In this document: piece by piece, positions 23,051 to 31,605 of the stretch
Numbering within the stretch: position 1 is the stretch's first letter
Layout: every line of letters starts with the position of its first letter
NCBI GenBank assembly: GCA_018003035.1
Contig: JAGNEX010000019.1
Span: forward strand, 1-46,053
Source: Acidimicrobiia bacterium
GTDB lineage: Bacteria; Actinomycetota; Acidimicrobiia; IMCC26256; JAGNEX01
Direction: 5' to 3'
Length of the DNA: 46,053 bases
Notes under the pieces: model-generated
The model's input: the letters and a program-made list of their open reading frames with translations, nothing else
Told to the model about the DNA's origin: nothing
Databases searched by the model: none
Made by a program: the position numbers and the translations under genes

Positions 23051-23851
23051 ATGCAACAGCACCCTTCTACAGATCCACAAACGGGCGACCGCTTCGTCGA
23101 ACAGGTCGCGTCCCTCATTCGGAACGCTCGCAACGTCATGGTCTTGACCGGTGCGGGCATCTCGACAGAGTCGGGTATCCCCGACTTTCGCGGACCAGAA
23201 GGGGTATGGACCAAGGACCCCGACGCCGAGAAGTACTCAGATATCCGGTATTACGCAACCGATCCCGAGATCCGCAAGAAGGCGTGGCGCCATCGCTACG
23301 ACGGCACCTTCGGGAGAGCGCTCCCCAATACCGGACACCGGGCGCTAGCCGACCTCGCGACCGCCGGGTACCTCGGCACCCTGGTTACCCAGAACATCGA
23401 CGGACTCCACCACGCCAGCGGTTTCCCACCGGAGCAGATCGTCGAGATACATGGCACTGTCCAGCGCTTCACCTGTCTGAGCTGCGGGCAAGGTGGACCC
23501 ATCGAAGAGGTCATCGCTCGCCTCGATGCCGGCGAAGACGACCCCCCGTGTCTGATCTGTGGGGGCATCTTGAAATCGGCCACCATCTCGTTCGGACAAT
23601 CATTGATCGCCGAGGATCTCGAACGATCGCACCGCTCTGCGCAGGAGTGCGACCTCTTCCTTGCGTTGGGTACGTCCTTGACGGTCTATCCCGTCGCTGC
23701 TTTGCCGGAAATAGCGCGGCGGGCGGGGGCCAAACTGGTGATCGCCAACGGCGAACCAACCGAATACGACGCCCTCGCCGATGCGGTCAGCCACGACCGC
23801 CTCGGTCCGTTGCTCGAAGCGGTCGCTACTGCGGTAATCGGAAAGTTCTAG
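23051..23851 (+). CDS. Sir2-family NAD-dependent protein deacylase
   Basis: 266 residues. Removes acyl groups from lysines using NAD+. Motifs: GAGISTESGIPDFRG (34-48), TQNIDGLH (113-120), catalytic His134 (IHGT), and a zinc site from Cys142/Cys145 and Cys167/Cys170. I chose ATG 23051, the usual sirtuin start; an in-frame start at 22817 adds about 78 Arg/Pro-rich residues. No Shine-Dalgarno is seen; TACCCT at 23039-23044, six bases before the ATG, suggests a leaderless mRNA. With acyl-CoA and propionyl-CoA enzymes nearby, control of acyl-CoA synthetases is plausible but not shown. Confidence 0.93.
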   Translation: MQQHPSTDPQTGDRFVEQVASLIRNARNVMVLTGAGISTESGIPDFRGPEGVWTKDPDAEKYSDIRYYATDPEIRKKAWRHRYDGTFGRALPNTGHRALADLATAGYLGTLVTQNIDGLHHASGFPPEQIVEIHGTVQRFTCLSCGQGGPIEEVIARLDAGEDDPPCLICGGILKSATISFGQSLIAEDLERSHRSAQECDLFLALGTSLTVYPVAALPEIARRAGAKLVIANGEPTEYDALADAVSHDRLGPLLEAVATAVIGKF

Positions 23852-23953
23852 AAAGCGGGGGAAGAAATGTCCGGACCCCCGGGTTCATGAAATCCGACCA
23901 AATCGGTAAGATTTTGCACGTACGTCAAGTCCGACGCAGAAGAGGACAGCCTG

Positions 23954-25135
23954 ATGCCTTCGTTTCGTGACCTGCTGAAGGAAACAAAGAGCCAAATCGT
24001 CGAGATCAGCCCCGATGACGCACAGGGGCGTCTCGGTTCCGCTTTGTTCTTAGACGTCCGCGAACCGGACGAGTATGAGCAAGGCGCCATTCCCGGCGCT
24101 CTCCACATCGCACGTGGCGTGCTCGAAACCCAAGTCGAGAACAAGGTCCCGAACAAGACCGAACCGATCGTGGTGTACTGCGCGGGCGGTGCACGGTCCG
24201 CGTTCGCAGCCCAGTCGCTACAGCTGCTCGGCTACGAAGACGTCACCTCGATGGAGGGCGGGTTCGGCAAATGGAAGAACGAGGGTCGCCCTTGGAAGAT
24301 TCCACAGACCCTTTCTGCTGAGCAGCGCAACCGGTATCACCGACACCTGCTCTTGCCAGAGGTCGGCGAGAAGGGCCAACTCAAGCTGCTCGACTCCAAG
24401 GTCTTGTTGCTCGGAGCGGGAGGCCTCGGATCACCCGCTGGTCTCTACTTGGCTGCGGCCGGTGTGGGCACCATCGGGATCGTCGACATGGACGTCGTTG
24501 ACGAATCCAACCTGCAGCGCCAGGTCCTGCACAACGTCGACCGCGTCGGCATGCGCAAGGTCGACTCAGCCAAGTTGACTCTGCAAGGCCTCAATCCCGA
24601 CCTGGTTGTCGAGACCTACGACACCCGACTGGGAGCCGACAACGTCCTTGAGATCATCGACGGCTACGACATCATCGTGGACGGTACTGACAACTTCCCG
24701 ACCCGTTACCTGCTCAACGACGCCACCCTGCTCAAGCAGATCCCCGTCGTTCACGGCTCAATCTTCCGCTTTGAAGGCCAGGTCACCGTTTTTGATCCGT
24801 ACAACGGCCCTTGCTACCGATGCATGATCCCCGAACCGCCTCCGCCAGAACTCGCACCATCGTGTGCGGAGGCAGGGGTTTTGGGAGTGCTCCCCGGCAT
24901 TATCGGTTCGATTCAGGCATTGGAAACCATCAAGGTTCTCCTCGGCCTGGGCGACCCGCTGATCGGTCGACTCTTGGCGGTCGACACCCTGGAGCAGCGC
25001 TACCAGGTGTTCAACGTGCACCGGGACCCGAACTGCCCGGCATGCTCTGAGGGTTCAGAGATCGTCATCGCCGAATACGACGAACTCTGCATGCCGCACG
25101 CCAAAGAGCCGCCTATCCCGCAACCGGTCGGCTAA
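23954..25135 (+). CDS. moeB: Rhodanese-MoeB/ThiF fusion (adenylyltransferase/sulfurtransferase)
   Basis: 393 residues. The N-terminal rhodanese domain (about 10-110) has Cys76 in the active loop YCAGGARS. The ThiF/MoeB domain follows: nucleotide motif GAGGLGS (154-160), NLQRQ with the Arg finger (186-190), DGTDNFPTR (243-251), Cys304 (PSCAEAG) and a zinc site from Cys287/Cys290 and Cys361/Cys364. It would adenylate the C-terminus of a ubiquitin-like sulfur carrier (MoaD, ThiS or CysO type) and deliver sulfur. In MoeZ the rhodanese domain is C-terminal; here it is N-terminal. AGAGGA lies before the ATG. The carrier protein is not in this window, so molybdopterin, thiamine and cysteine routes remain open. 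Confidence 0.9.
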   Translation: MPSFRDLLKETKSQIVEISPDDAQGRLGSALFLDVREPDEYEQGAIPGALHIARGVLETQVENKVPNKTEPIVVYCAGGARSAFAAQSLQLLGYEDVTSMEGGFGKWKNEGRPWKIPQTLSAEQRNRYHRHLLLPEVGEKGQLKLLDSKVLLLGAGGLGSPAGLYLAAAGVGTIGIVDMDVVDESNLQRQVLHNVDRVGMRKVDSAKLTLQGLNPDLVVETYDTRLGADNVLEIIDGYDIIVDGTDNFPTRYLLNDATLLKQIPVVHGSIFRFEGQVTVFDPYNGPCYRCMIPEPPPPELAPSCAEAGVLGVLPGIIGSIQALETIKVLLGLGDPLIGRLLAVDTLEQRYQVFNVHRDPNCPACSEGSEIVIAEYDELCMPHAKEPPIPQPVG

Positions 25136-25161
25136 CAGCGCTGACAATCAGCACAACGAAA

Positions 25162-25193
25162 AGAAGCTGCGGGCCATTCGGCCCGCAGCTTCT
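25162..25193 (+). terminator. Strong hairpin after the rhodanese-MoeB gene
   Basis: A perfect 14-bp stem (AGAAGCTGCGGGCC, 25162-25175, with its complement 25180-25193) closes an ATTC tetraloop 26 bases after the stop. The T-run afterwards is weak (TCTGTCGTT), so it may act as a factor-assisted or bidirectional terminator. Confidence 0.75.
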
Positions 25194-25299
25194 GTCGTTC
25201 AACGTGTGGGTGGTTCCCTGTTTGATTGACGCCCGCCCTAGACCGCGTCAAGTGAGCGCCGTTGCCCGTTCGGCTGGGGTCGGGCCCGGGAACCGCCGC

Positions 25300-25473
25300 C
25301 TAACGCCGGTCTTCAAACCAGCGTGGCACAGGAATCGAATCGGTCATCTCTAAGGCGCCGCTGTCGTCCTCTGAATCCGCGGTGCGGTGATCTAACAACC
25401 ACAGCACGGCTCCAAGCACGACGACGACCCCCAAGGCGATGACCAGGTTTGTGACCGAAAGCGCCGCCAACAT
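25300..25473 (-). CDS. Small single-pass membrane protein (57 residues)
   Basis: ATG 25473 to TAG 25300-25302. The protein starts MLAALSVTNLVIALGVVVVL, with one hydrophobic helix over residues 5-27, then an acidic cytoplasmic-type stretch (TADSEDDSG) and a C-terminus ending PRWFEDRR. A strong ribosome binding site, GAGAGGA, lies about 6 bases upstream. The clean helix plus the ribosome binding site make a real small gene likely. It lies downstream of pepA on the same strand with a 158-base gap. Function unknown. Confidence 0.65.
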   Translation of the reverse strand: MLAALSVTNLVIALGVVVVLGAVLWLLDHRTADSEDDSGALEMTDSIPVPRWFEDRR

Positions 25474-25631
25474 CGCAAGGTCCTCTCAAGTGTTGGTTCT
25501 CCACGGGTTCTCAACTCAACGACAAGGGTATCGGCAGTCCAGGGGTCATGTTGAGCGCGATACGGACGTTTCCCGACTTTTCCGCGGGAAGTCAACAAAA
25601 CGTGGTCGGCGGCTCCCGGAACCGCTGCCGC

Positions 25632-27125
25632 TCAACCGACGTCCGCTGGAAGCGAGCCCTGCGAAGACCAGTCGCTGAGCGCTCGGGCCAAGGTTCGGAC
25701 GCCGAAGCCCGTACCACCTGCGGCGAGATAGCCGCTTCCCTTCTCGACGAAGGCAGGTCCGGCGATGTCGATGTGAGTCCAAGGACGGTCCCCAACAAAG
25801 TTGGAAAGGAACAGGCCTGCGGTCAGTGTGCCGCCGTTCCGGTTGGTGCCGATATTTCTTAGATCGGCGACCGAAGACTCTAAGAACTTCTTGTACGGGG
25901 CTGGGAGAGGCAGCTGCCATAGGCCTTCGCCCGTCTCCTCACCAATCCGCAGCAGATCCCTTGCCGCGGCGGGCCGCGTCTCCATCACACCGGCGATGTC
26001 AGGACCGAGAGCAACCACGCAGGCACCGGTCAAGGTCGCCAAGTCGATGATCAGATCGGGATTTGCCTCCGACGCGACGGTCAGCGCGTCCGCAAGGATC
26101 AGCCGGCCCTCAGCGTCGGTGTTGAGCACCTCGACGGTCACGCCGGAACGCATGGTCAGAACGTCGCCAGGGCGGATCGCTGTTCCGCCCGGCAGGTTCT
26201 CTGCCATCGGGACAACCGCGCGGACCGACAGCCGGGGAGCGACAAGGGGAACTACCGACAACGCCGCGATGACCGCCGCCGCACCGCCCATATCGCACTT
26301 CATCGTCATCATGCCGTCGCCGGATTTGAGCGACAGGCCTCCACTGTCGAACGTCACGCCTTTACCGACGAGAGTGACCGAACCAACGGCGTCGTCAGGT
26401 TCGTACGACGCGATCAAGAGCCGCGGCGGCCGACTTGACCCTTGGCCGACACCCAAGATTCCGCCGCACTTCTCGACCCTGAGACGGTCTTCATCCCACA
26501 CCTCAACGGTGATACCTGCGTCTTCTAAGAGCGCAGTCGCCTGAGTGGCGAATACCTCAGGAGACAACGTTGCTCCATCGGTGTTGACCCAATCTCTGGC
26601 CTTCATCGCGGCACCACAAGCGGCCGTCGCCTTCGCGACCGTCCACGTCGCGGCGCCATCGGTTGGGTTGGGCACGAGAGTCTCGATGGCGGTCAGGGCG
26701 GGCGCGGGCTGAGTAAACAGCGAGCCCTTGAAGTCGACGAATCGGTACGAGCCAAGGAGCGCTCCTTCGACAGCTGCCACCATCTCCGCCGACGTCGCAC
26801 CCAGGGCAAGGGCAAGGCCCGTGCGGTTGTGACAGCGGCTTACCGCCGCCGCCCCTGCCTTGCGGATGTCGTCCAACGCGAACGCGCCACTGTCGGGCAT
26901 TCCAATGAGCAACAGCACCGGGCCATCTGAGATCCCGTCGACGAACCGCGCGGCTCCCGGCTTAGGTTGCCATTCGACGTTGGCGACAAACGCGCCGATT
27001 CGTTCTTTCCACGCTTCAGGGATTTGGTCGACCGGGCCGATGAGCTGACCGGTCTTGTCGACGCCCAGCGCCACCACCGGCGAGACCGCCTGTGAAAGGT
27101 CTTCAATTTCGTTGACGGTCAGCAT
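25632..27125 (-). CDS. pepA: Leucyl aminopeptidase PepA (M17)
   Basis: 497-residue zinc/manganese exopeptidase that trims N-terminal residues from peptides in the cytosol, normally a hexamer. The C-terminal catalytic domain has the metal/catalytic segment GVTFDSGGLSLK and the signature NTDAEGRLILAD (335-346), with MKCDMGGAAAV between. The N-terminal domain (about 1-160) is divergent, as usual in the family. AGGAGG precedes the ATG at 27125. Confidence 0.95.
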   Translation of the reverse strand: MLTVNEIEDLSQAVSPVVALGVDKTGQLIGPVDQIPEAWKERIGAFVANVEWQPKPGAARFVDGISDGPVLLLIGMPDSGAFALDDIRKAGAAAVSRCHNRTGLALALGATSAEMVAAVEGALLGSYRFVDFKGSLFTQPAPALTAIETLVPNPTDGAATWTVAKATAACGAAMKARDWVNTDGATLSPEVFATQATALLEDAGITVEVWDEDRLRVEKCGGILGVGQGSSRPPRLLIASYEPDDAVGSVTLVGKGVTFDSGGLSLKSGDGMMTMKCDMGGAAAVIAALSVVPLVAPRLSVRAVVPMAENLPGGTAIRPGDVLTMRSGVTVEVLNTDAEGRLILADALTVASEANPDLIIDLATLTGACVVALGPDIAGVMETRPAAARDLLRIGEETGEGLWQLPLPAPYKKFLESSVADLRNIGTNRNGGTLTAGLFLSNFVGDRPWTHIDIAGPAFVEKGSGYLAAGGTGFGVRTLARALSDWSSQGSLPADVG

Positions 27126-27413
27126 GGCGTCCTCCTGGTCGGTCCCGGCGTGATAGGCGGATCACCGTAGCGGCACGCCGGCGCCGAGTGCACGCACCAT
27201 TCTCACGGCTGGAAGGGGCCAATGCCCCCACTCCGACGCGACGACGCCGACGACCCCAAAAGCCTCAAAATGGGTTCCCGGCGCCGAACGCCGTACCATT
27301 AGCCCCGCAGATTTGGCTGAAGCCGGTCCCTTAGCTGCCGCCCTCGACGCTTCGACGGCGACCTTGACCCCTCACCAAGGACACCGGTGGTCGGCCCTTT
27401 CGAGGAGTTCCGC

Positions 27414-30278
27414 TTGAACGCATGCACCATCGTCGCTCGCAACTATCTCGCTCACGCAAGAGTTCTCGCCCGCTCATTCATGCAGCATCATCCAGACGGG
27501 ACGTTCTGGACGCTCGTGTTGGACCCCGATGACGAACTGCGCAATCGGTGGGAGCCGTTCGTCCTGATCGAACCGGACGATATCGGCATCGCACCCGACG
27601 AACTTCGGGTCATGCGCACGATCTACGACGTCATGGAGCTCGCCACCGCGGTGAAACCGTGGCTGCTGGAACGCTTGCTGCAAGAGGGCGACGCAATCTC
27701 CTACATCGACCCGGACATCCAGGTCTTTGCACCGCTCGAAGAACTCGATGACTACGCACGCGAATCCGGCATTGTTTTGACGCCGCATTGCGTCCGCCCG
27801 ATGCCGAGGGACGGGTTGCAGCCCGACGAAACCGACATCATGTTCTCGGGGATCTACAACCTTGGTTACTGCACCGTCGGGCAAAAAGGCCTCGACATGC
27901 TGCGGTTCTGGCAGGAACGACTCGCTCGCGAATGCATCGTCGACCTGCCCCGCGCCCGGTTCGTCGACCAACGGTGGATGGACTGGGTTCCGGGCATTTG
28001 GCCGACCCACATCGTTCACGACCCCCAGTACAACGTCGCCTACTGGAACGCCGACAGCCGCAAAGTCGACTGGCACCTAGACAGCTACACCGTCGACGGC
28101 GAACCACTGAAGTTCTTCCACTTCTCTGGGTATTCACCGGACAAACCTGCGACCTACTCCAAACACTCTGGGACACGGCCGAGAGTTCTGTTCGAAGACA
28201 GTCCGAGCATCGCCCGGCTCTGCCATGAGTACGGCCAGCTCCTGCTGGAGAACGGTTACGACACCGTCAAGAAGCATGCCTACCCGTACAACACGGCTGC
28301 CGCGGGCTTAACGATCGATCGGCCTGCACGGCGCGCCTACCTTGCTGCCGCTACTCACCGAGACGACGGCGGCCTTGGCCTGGCCGATCCCTGGGACCAG
28401 CACAACCCGGAGGCATTTGTCTCGTTCCTCAACGAGACCGAACCGGGAGCGCCGGTTCCCGAACTCACCCGCTACCTGGCGTCGCTCTACCGAACACGTG
28501 CCGACATCGAGGCTCATATCCCCTACGGCCTCGGCGGAGGTGTGTCGGACTTCCTCAGGTGGGTGACGGTCGACGGCCCAGAAGGAGCTGGCGTGCCACC
28601 GGTCTTGATGCCGGCGCTCAGCCCATCCTCCGTGCCGACGTATCCGACCGAAGCGCTGAAACCCGGCGTTAACTTCACCGGCTATGTGTTGGCTGAAAGC
28701 GGCACCGGCGAACATGCCCGACTGTTGATCAAGGCGCTGAAGACGACCGACGTCCCGTACTCGGTCCTGCCATACCGGAAGATCCTGAGCCGCCAACAGG
28801 TACCGCTGTCCGATCGGGGCCACAAAGAACCGATCTTTGACATCAACCTGATTTCGGTCAACGCGGATCAGACCCCGACCTTCTTCGACGATGTACCGCC
28901 AGGCCTGACCAAGGACCACTACAACATCGGGTTTTGGGCGTGGGAAGTCAATGAGTTTCCCGACGAGATGGCTCACGCCGCCGACCTGCTCGATGAGGTC
29001 TGGGCAAACTCGACGTTCTCGGCGCGGGCAATCGCCGACAAGGTAAACGTCCCGGTGTTTGCGTTGCCGCTCCCGATCGAAGCGCCACAAGCCCCTGCCT
29101 ACACCCGTGAACAGGTCGGCTTTGGCGATGAGTTCACCGTCCTGTTTTGCTTTGACTACTACTCGGTGTTCGAGCGCAAGAACCCGATCGGCCTGGTCAA
29201 CGCCTTCGTCTCGGCCTTCCCCGAGAGCTCCGAAAACGCCAAGTTGGTCATCAAGACCATCAACTCAGACGTGGACCCCGCCAACCATGCGCTGCTCGTC
29301 GAGGCGTGCGCGGGTCGATCGGACATCGAGATCCGGGACGGGTACGTCGAACACGCTTTTCAGCAGGCCCTCATCGCCCACTGCGACTGCTACGTCTCGC
29401 TCCATCGGGCTGAAGGATTCGGTCTGACCCTTGCAGAGGCTATGGCCCGCGCCGTACCGGTGATCGCGACGGGTTACTCCGGCAACTTGGACTTCATGGA
29501 CGACGCCAACAGTTTGTTGGTGCCCTACACCCTCGCTCCGGTTCCGTTCGGGGCCGGGCCCTACCCCATTACCGCCGACTGGGCCGAACCCGATTCGGCC
29601 GTTGCAGGTGCCTTGATCCGGCGCGTTTTCGACGACCCGGTTCGGGCCAAGGAACGAGCGGTCTCGGCACGATCACAGATTCTGGCGGAACATGGCATTC
29701 CCGCCCGAGCAGCCTTTATGTCACGACGCCTCAGGGAGATTCGCAGCACGATGAACACCACTCCGGGAGCTCCGCAACCGCAAGCCGCTCCGCAAGCAGC
29801 AAAAACTGCGGGAGAGCTGGTTGCCGAGGCAGGCGCCCTCATCAGCCGGGGACCCGGCGGCGAAGGCGCCGTGCGGTTCGGTCAAGTCGGCACGGTGATG
29901 AAGTCGGTGTCCGGGCGGACGATTCTTCACGAACGGCATCATCAGAACGATGTCGACATGATGCTCGCTCAGGCAGTGCTCGCCAATGAACGACAAGTCG
30001 CCGAAGTCAAGGGCGAGATTTCTCGCCTCGAGGACCGCATTGAGCACCTCACCGATTGGATTCGGACCCTGCATGCGCGTCTTGACGACGCGGCGGGTCG
30101 TACAGATCTGCCGACGCGCTTGGACGAGATCGAACGCTCTGCGGCGATGCAGCAGCAATGGCTTCGCAGCACCGAACAAGACCTGGGCGCGGCGGTGCGG
30201 CAGGTGCGTGACCGGGTCGATTCCATCAGCGACCAGCAACTAAAGATCTTGAGCGACCTGGTTAAGGACAGCGACTAA
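27414..30278 (+). CDS. Large double glycosyltransferase with coiled-coil tail
   Basis: 954 residues from TTG 27414, preferred because GAGGAG (27402-27407) sits six bases upstream and the protein then begins NACTIVARNYLAHARVLARSF; a GTG at 27387 is also open. N-terminal half: GT-A-like domain with a DPD metal motif (YIDPDIQVF, near 97-105). Second half: GT-B/GT4-like domain with the HRAEGFGLTLAEAMARA donor-binding segment (near 663-680, the E-x7-E signature). Residues about 760-820 are an Ala/Pro/Gly linker, and about 850-950 form a predicted coiled coil (EISRLEDRIEHLTDWIRTL). No membrane helix. Probably builds a surface polysaccharide or glycan; acceptor unknown. It stands alone, divergent from pepA. 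Confidence 0.85.
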   Translation: MNACTIVARNYLAHARVLARSFMQHHPDGTFWTLVLDPDDELRNRWEPFVLIEPDDIGIAPDELRVMRTIYDVMELATAVKPWLLERLLQEGDAISYIDPDIQVFAPLEELDDYARESGIVLTPHCVRPMPRDGLQPDETDIMFSGIYNLGYCTVGQKGLDMLRFWQERLARECIVDLPRARFVDQRWMDWVPGIWPTHIVHDPQYNVAYWNADSRKVDWHLDSYTVDGEPLKFFHFSGYSPDKPATYSKHSGTRPRVLFEDSPSIARLCHEYGQLLLENGYDTVKKHAYPYNTAAAGLTIDRPARRAYLAAATHRDDGGLGLADPWDQHNPEAFVSFLNETEPGAPVPELTRYLASLYRTRADIEAHIPYGLGGGVSDFLRWVTVDGPEGAGVPPVLMPALSPSSVPTYPTEALKPGVNFTGYVLAESGTGEHARLLIKALKTTDVPYSVLPYRKILSRQQVPLSDRGHKEPIFDINLISVNADQTPTFFDDVPPGLTKDHYNIGFWAWEVNEFPDEMAHAADLLDEVWANSTFSARAIADKVNVPVFALPLPIEAPQAPAYTREQVGFGDEFTVLFCFDYYSVFERKNPIGLVNAFVSAFPESSENAKLVIKTINSDVDPANHALLVEACAGRSDIEIRDGYVEHAFQQALIAHCDCYVSLHRAEGFGLTLAEAMARAVPVIATGYSGNLDFMDDANSLLVPYTLAPVPFGAGPYPITADWAEPDSAVAGALIRRVFDDPVRAKERAVSARSQILAEHGIPARAAFMSRRLREIRSTMNTTPGAPQPQAAPQAAKTAGELVAEAGALISRGPGGEGAVRFGQVGTVMKSVSGRTILHERHHQNDVDMMLAQAVLANERQVAEVKGEISRLEDRIEHLTDWIRTLHARLDDAAGRTDLPTRLDEIERSAAMQQQWLRSTEQDLGAAVRQVRDRVDSISDQQLKILSDLVKDSD

Positions 30279-30508
30279 CGAGCGAGCAGGTCGGCCGCCG
30301 ACCCTCGACCTAGGACAGTCGGCCAAGCGGCTGGACAGCGCGCGAACAGACGTTGGTGCGCGGTTCGGAGCTTTCGGCCGTTCATGATTGCTATGGTCAA
30401 CGCACTTGGCGCGCCCGACGTCGCGGATAGGCACCTTCACAGGACGACACCCGCATACCCGGCCACCAGGAACAACATTCGCTCCGTCCACTCTTGAAGG
30501 GAATCTCG

Positions 30509-31402
30509 ATGAAGCGCCTGATACTTCTGCTTGCTCTTGCGCTGGCGGCAACCGCTTGCGGCTCTGACAGCGACGACACAAACGCCGATGGCGACACCAC
30601 AACCACTGAAGCATCCGACGCTGAGGCCTCCGAAACGACTGAGGCAGGCGACGAGACAACGACAACCGCCGCCCTAGACGACGCTAAATCCGAAGGGACG
30701 TCTAAGAGCGGTAAAAGCCGTTCCGACAGCAAGGACGACGAGGTCGAAATCGCCGGATTTGAAGACATCGAAACGTGCGCCGGTATGAGCGAGTACCTGG
30801 TCGATCTGGTCGACGAGAACGTCACCCGCCTGAACGACATCCCGATCGATGAGGCCGAGAACCTGGACGAAGAAGAACTCCTCGGAACCTTTAACGACTT
30901 CGACGACCAGGCATTTGATCAGCAGACCGACGACTTGGGTTGCGACCAGGCGGACCTGTTTGAAGACGTCTGTGCCGGGTTCGAAGAGATCGAAGCCGAA
31001 ACCCGCACCGCTGAGATCATGATCGACTCGATCGTTGAATCGACCTGCAGTTCGCCCGGAGGCACCACCTCTGACACCACGGGGGACGCGACCGAGGAAG
31101 CCTCCGTCGAGCTACCCGATCCTGCAGACGTTGAGGTCAGCACCGAGTTCTGCGACGTTGTCCGTACGCTCGACGTTGAACTCGACCCGGACGACCCGTC
31201 ATCTGTGGCCACGGCTTTCCGAGACATCGCCGAAGTCGCCCCCGATGAGGTTTACGACCAGTTTGACGTCGTGGCCACGACTGCGGAAGCGGTCAGCTCA
31301 GGAGCATCTGGACCTCCCGCCGGTATCACGCAAAGTCAGTTTGCTGAAGCGCTCGACTTCACCTCCGCGGTGATGGAAGAACAGTGCGGCATCCAGATGT
31401 GA
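30509..31402 (+). CDS. Acidic secreted lipoprotein, unknown function
   Basis: 297 residues from ATG 30509 (GAAGGGA 7 bases upstream). Signal peptide MKRLILLLALALAATAC with lipobox LAATAC, so Cys17 would be lipidated after cleavage. Then a Thr/Glu/Asp-rich linker (about 20-80) and two small acidic alpha-helical domains: one with Cys in ETCAGM, GCDQ, VCAGF and STC (about 85-180), the other with Cys in EFCDVV and EEQCGIQ (about 205-297). The paired Cys suggest disulfides outside the membrane. Net charge is strongly negative. No family recognised. Confidence 0.85.
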   Translation: MKRLILLLALALAATACGSDSDDTNADGDTTTTEASDAEASETTEAGDETTTTAALDDAKSEGTSKSGKSRSDSKDDEVEIAGFEDIETCAGMSEYLVDLVDENVTRLNDIPIDEAENLDEEELLGTFNDFDDQAFDQQTDDLGCDQADLFEDVCAGFEEIEAETRTAEIMIDSIVESTCSSPGGTTSDTTGDATEEASVELPDPADVEVSTEFCDVVRTLDVELDPDDPSSVATAFRDIAEVAPDEVYDQFDVVATTAEAVSSGASGPPAGITQSQFAEALDFTSAVMEEQCGIQM

Positions 31403-31485
31403 CGTACCGGGACGTCCTCTGACGTCGCCCTGCCATCGGGAGGTGGTGGTGCGCTCATCTGCCGTCCCCATCCAACGACAGACAA

Positions 31486-31522
31486 CGGTCGGGGTTCTTT
31501 GAACCCCGACCGATTGTTTTTC
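31486..31522 (+). terminator. Rho-independent terminator after the lipoprotein gene
   Basis: CGGTCGGGGTTC (31486-31497) pairs perfectly with GAACCCCGACCG (31501-31512) around a TTT loop, followed by ATTGTTTTTC. A classic intrinsic terminator 83 bases after the stop. Confidence 0.88.
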
Positions 31523-31591
31523 AGGCCACTTGGTGCGGGCGCATCCCGACCCGAAGCAGAACCTGCTTCATTCGAGCCGTGACTCACTGCG

Positions 31592-31605
31592 TAGGCTGGC
31601 CGGCA
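31592..31605 (+). promoter_or_regulatory. Candidate -10 element, leaderless metH start
   Basis: TAGGCT (31592-31597) fits TAnnnT and lies 8 bases before ATG 31606, with no good ribosome binding site between. No clear -35 hexamer and no B12-riboswitch-like structure is seen between the upstream terminator and the start. Confidence 0.35.
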
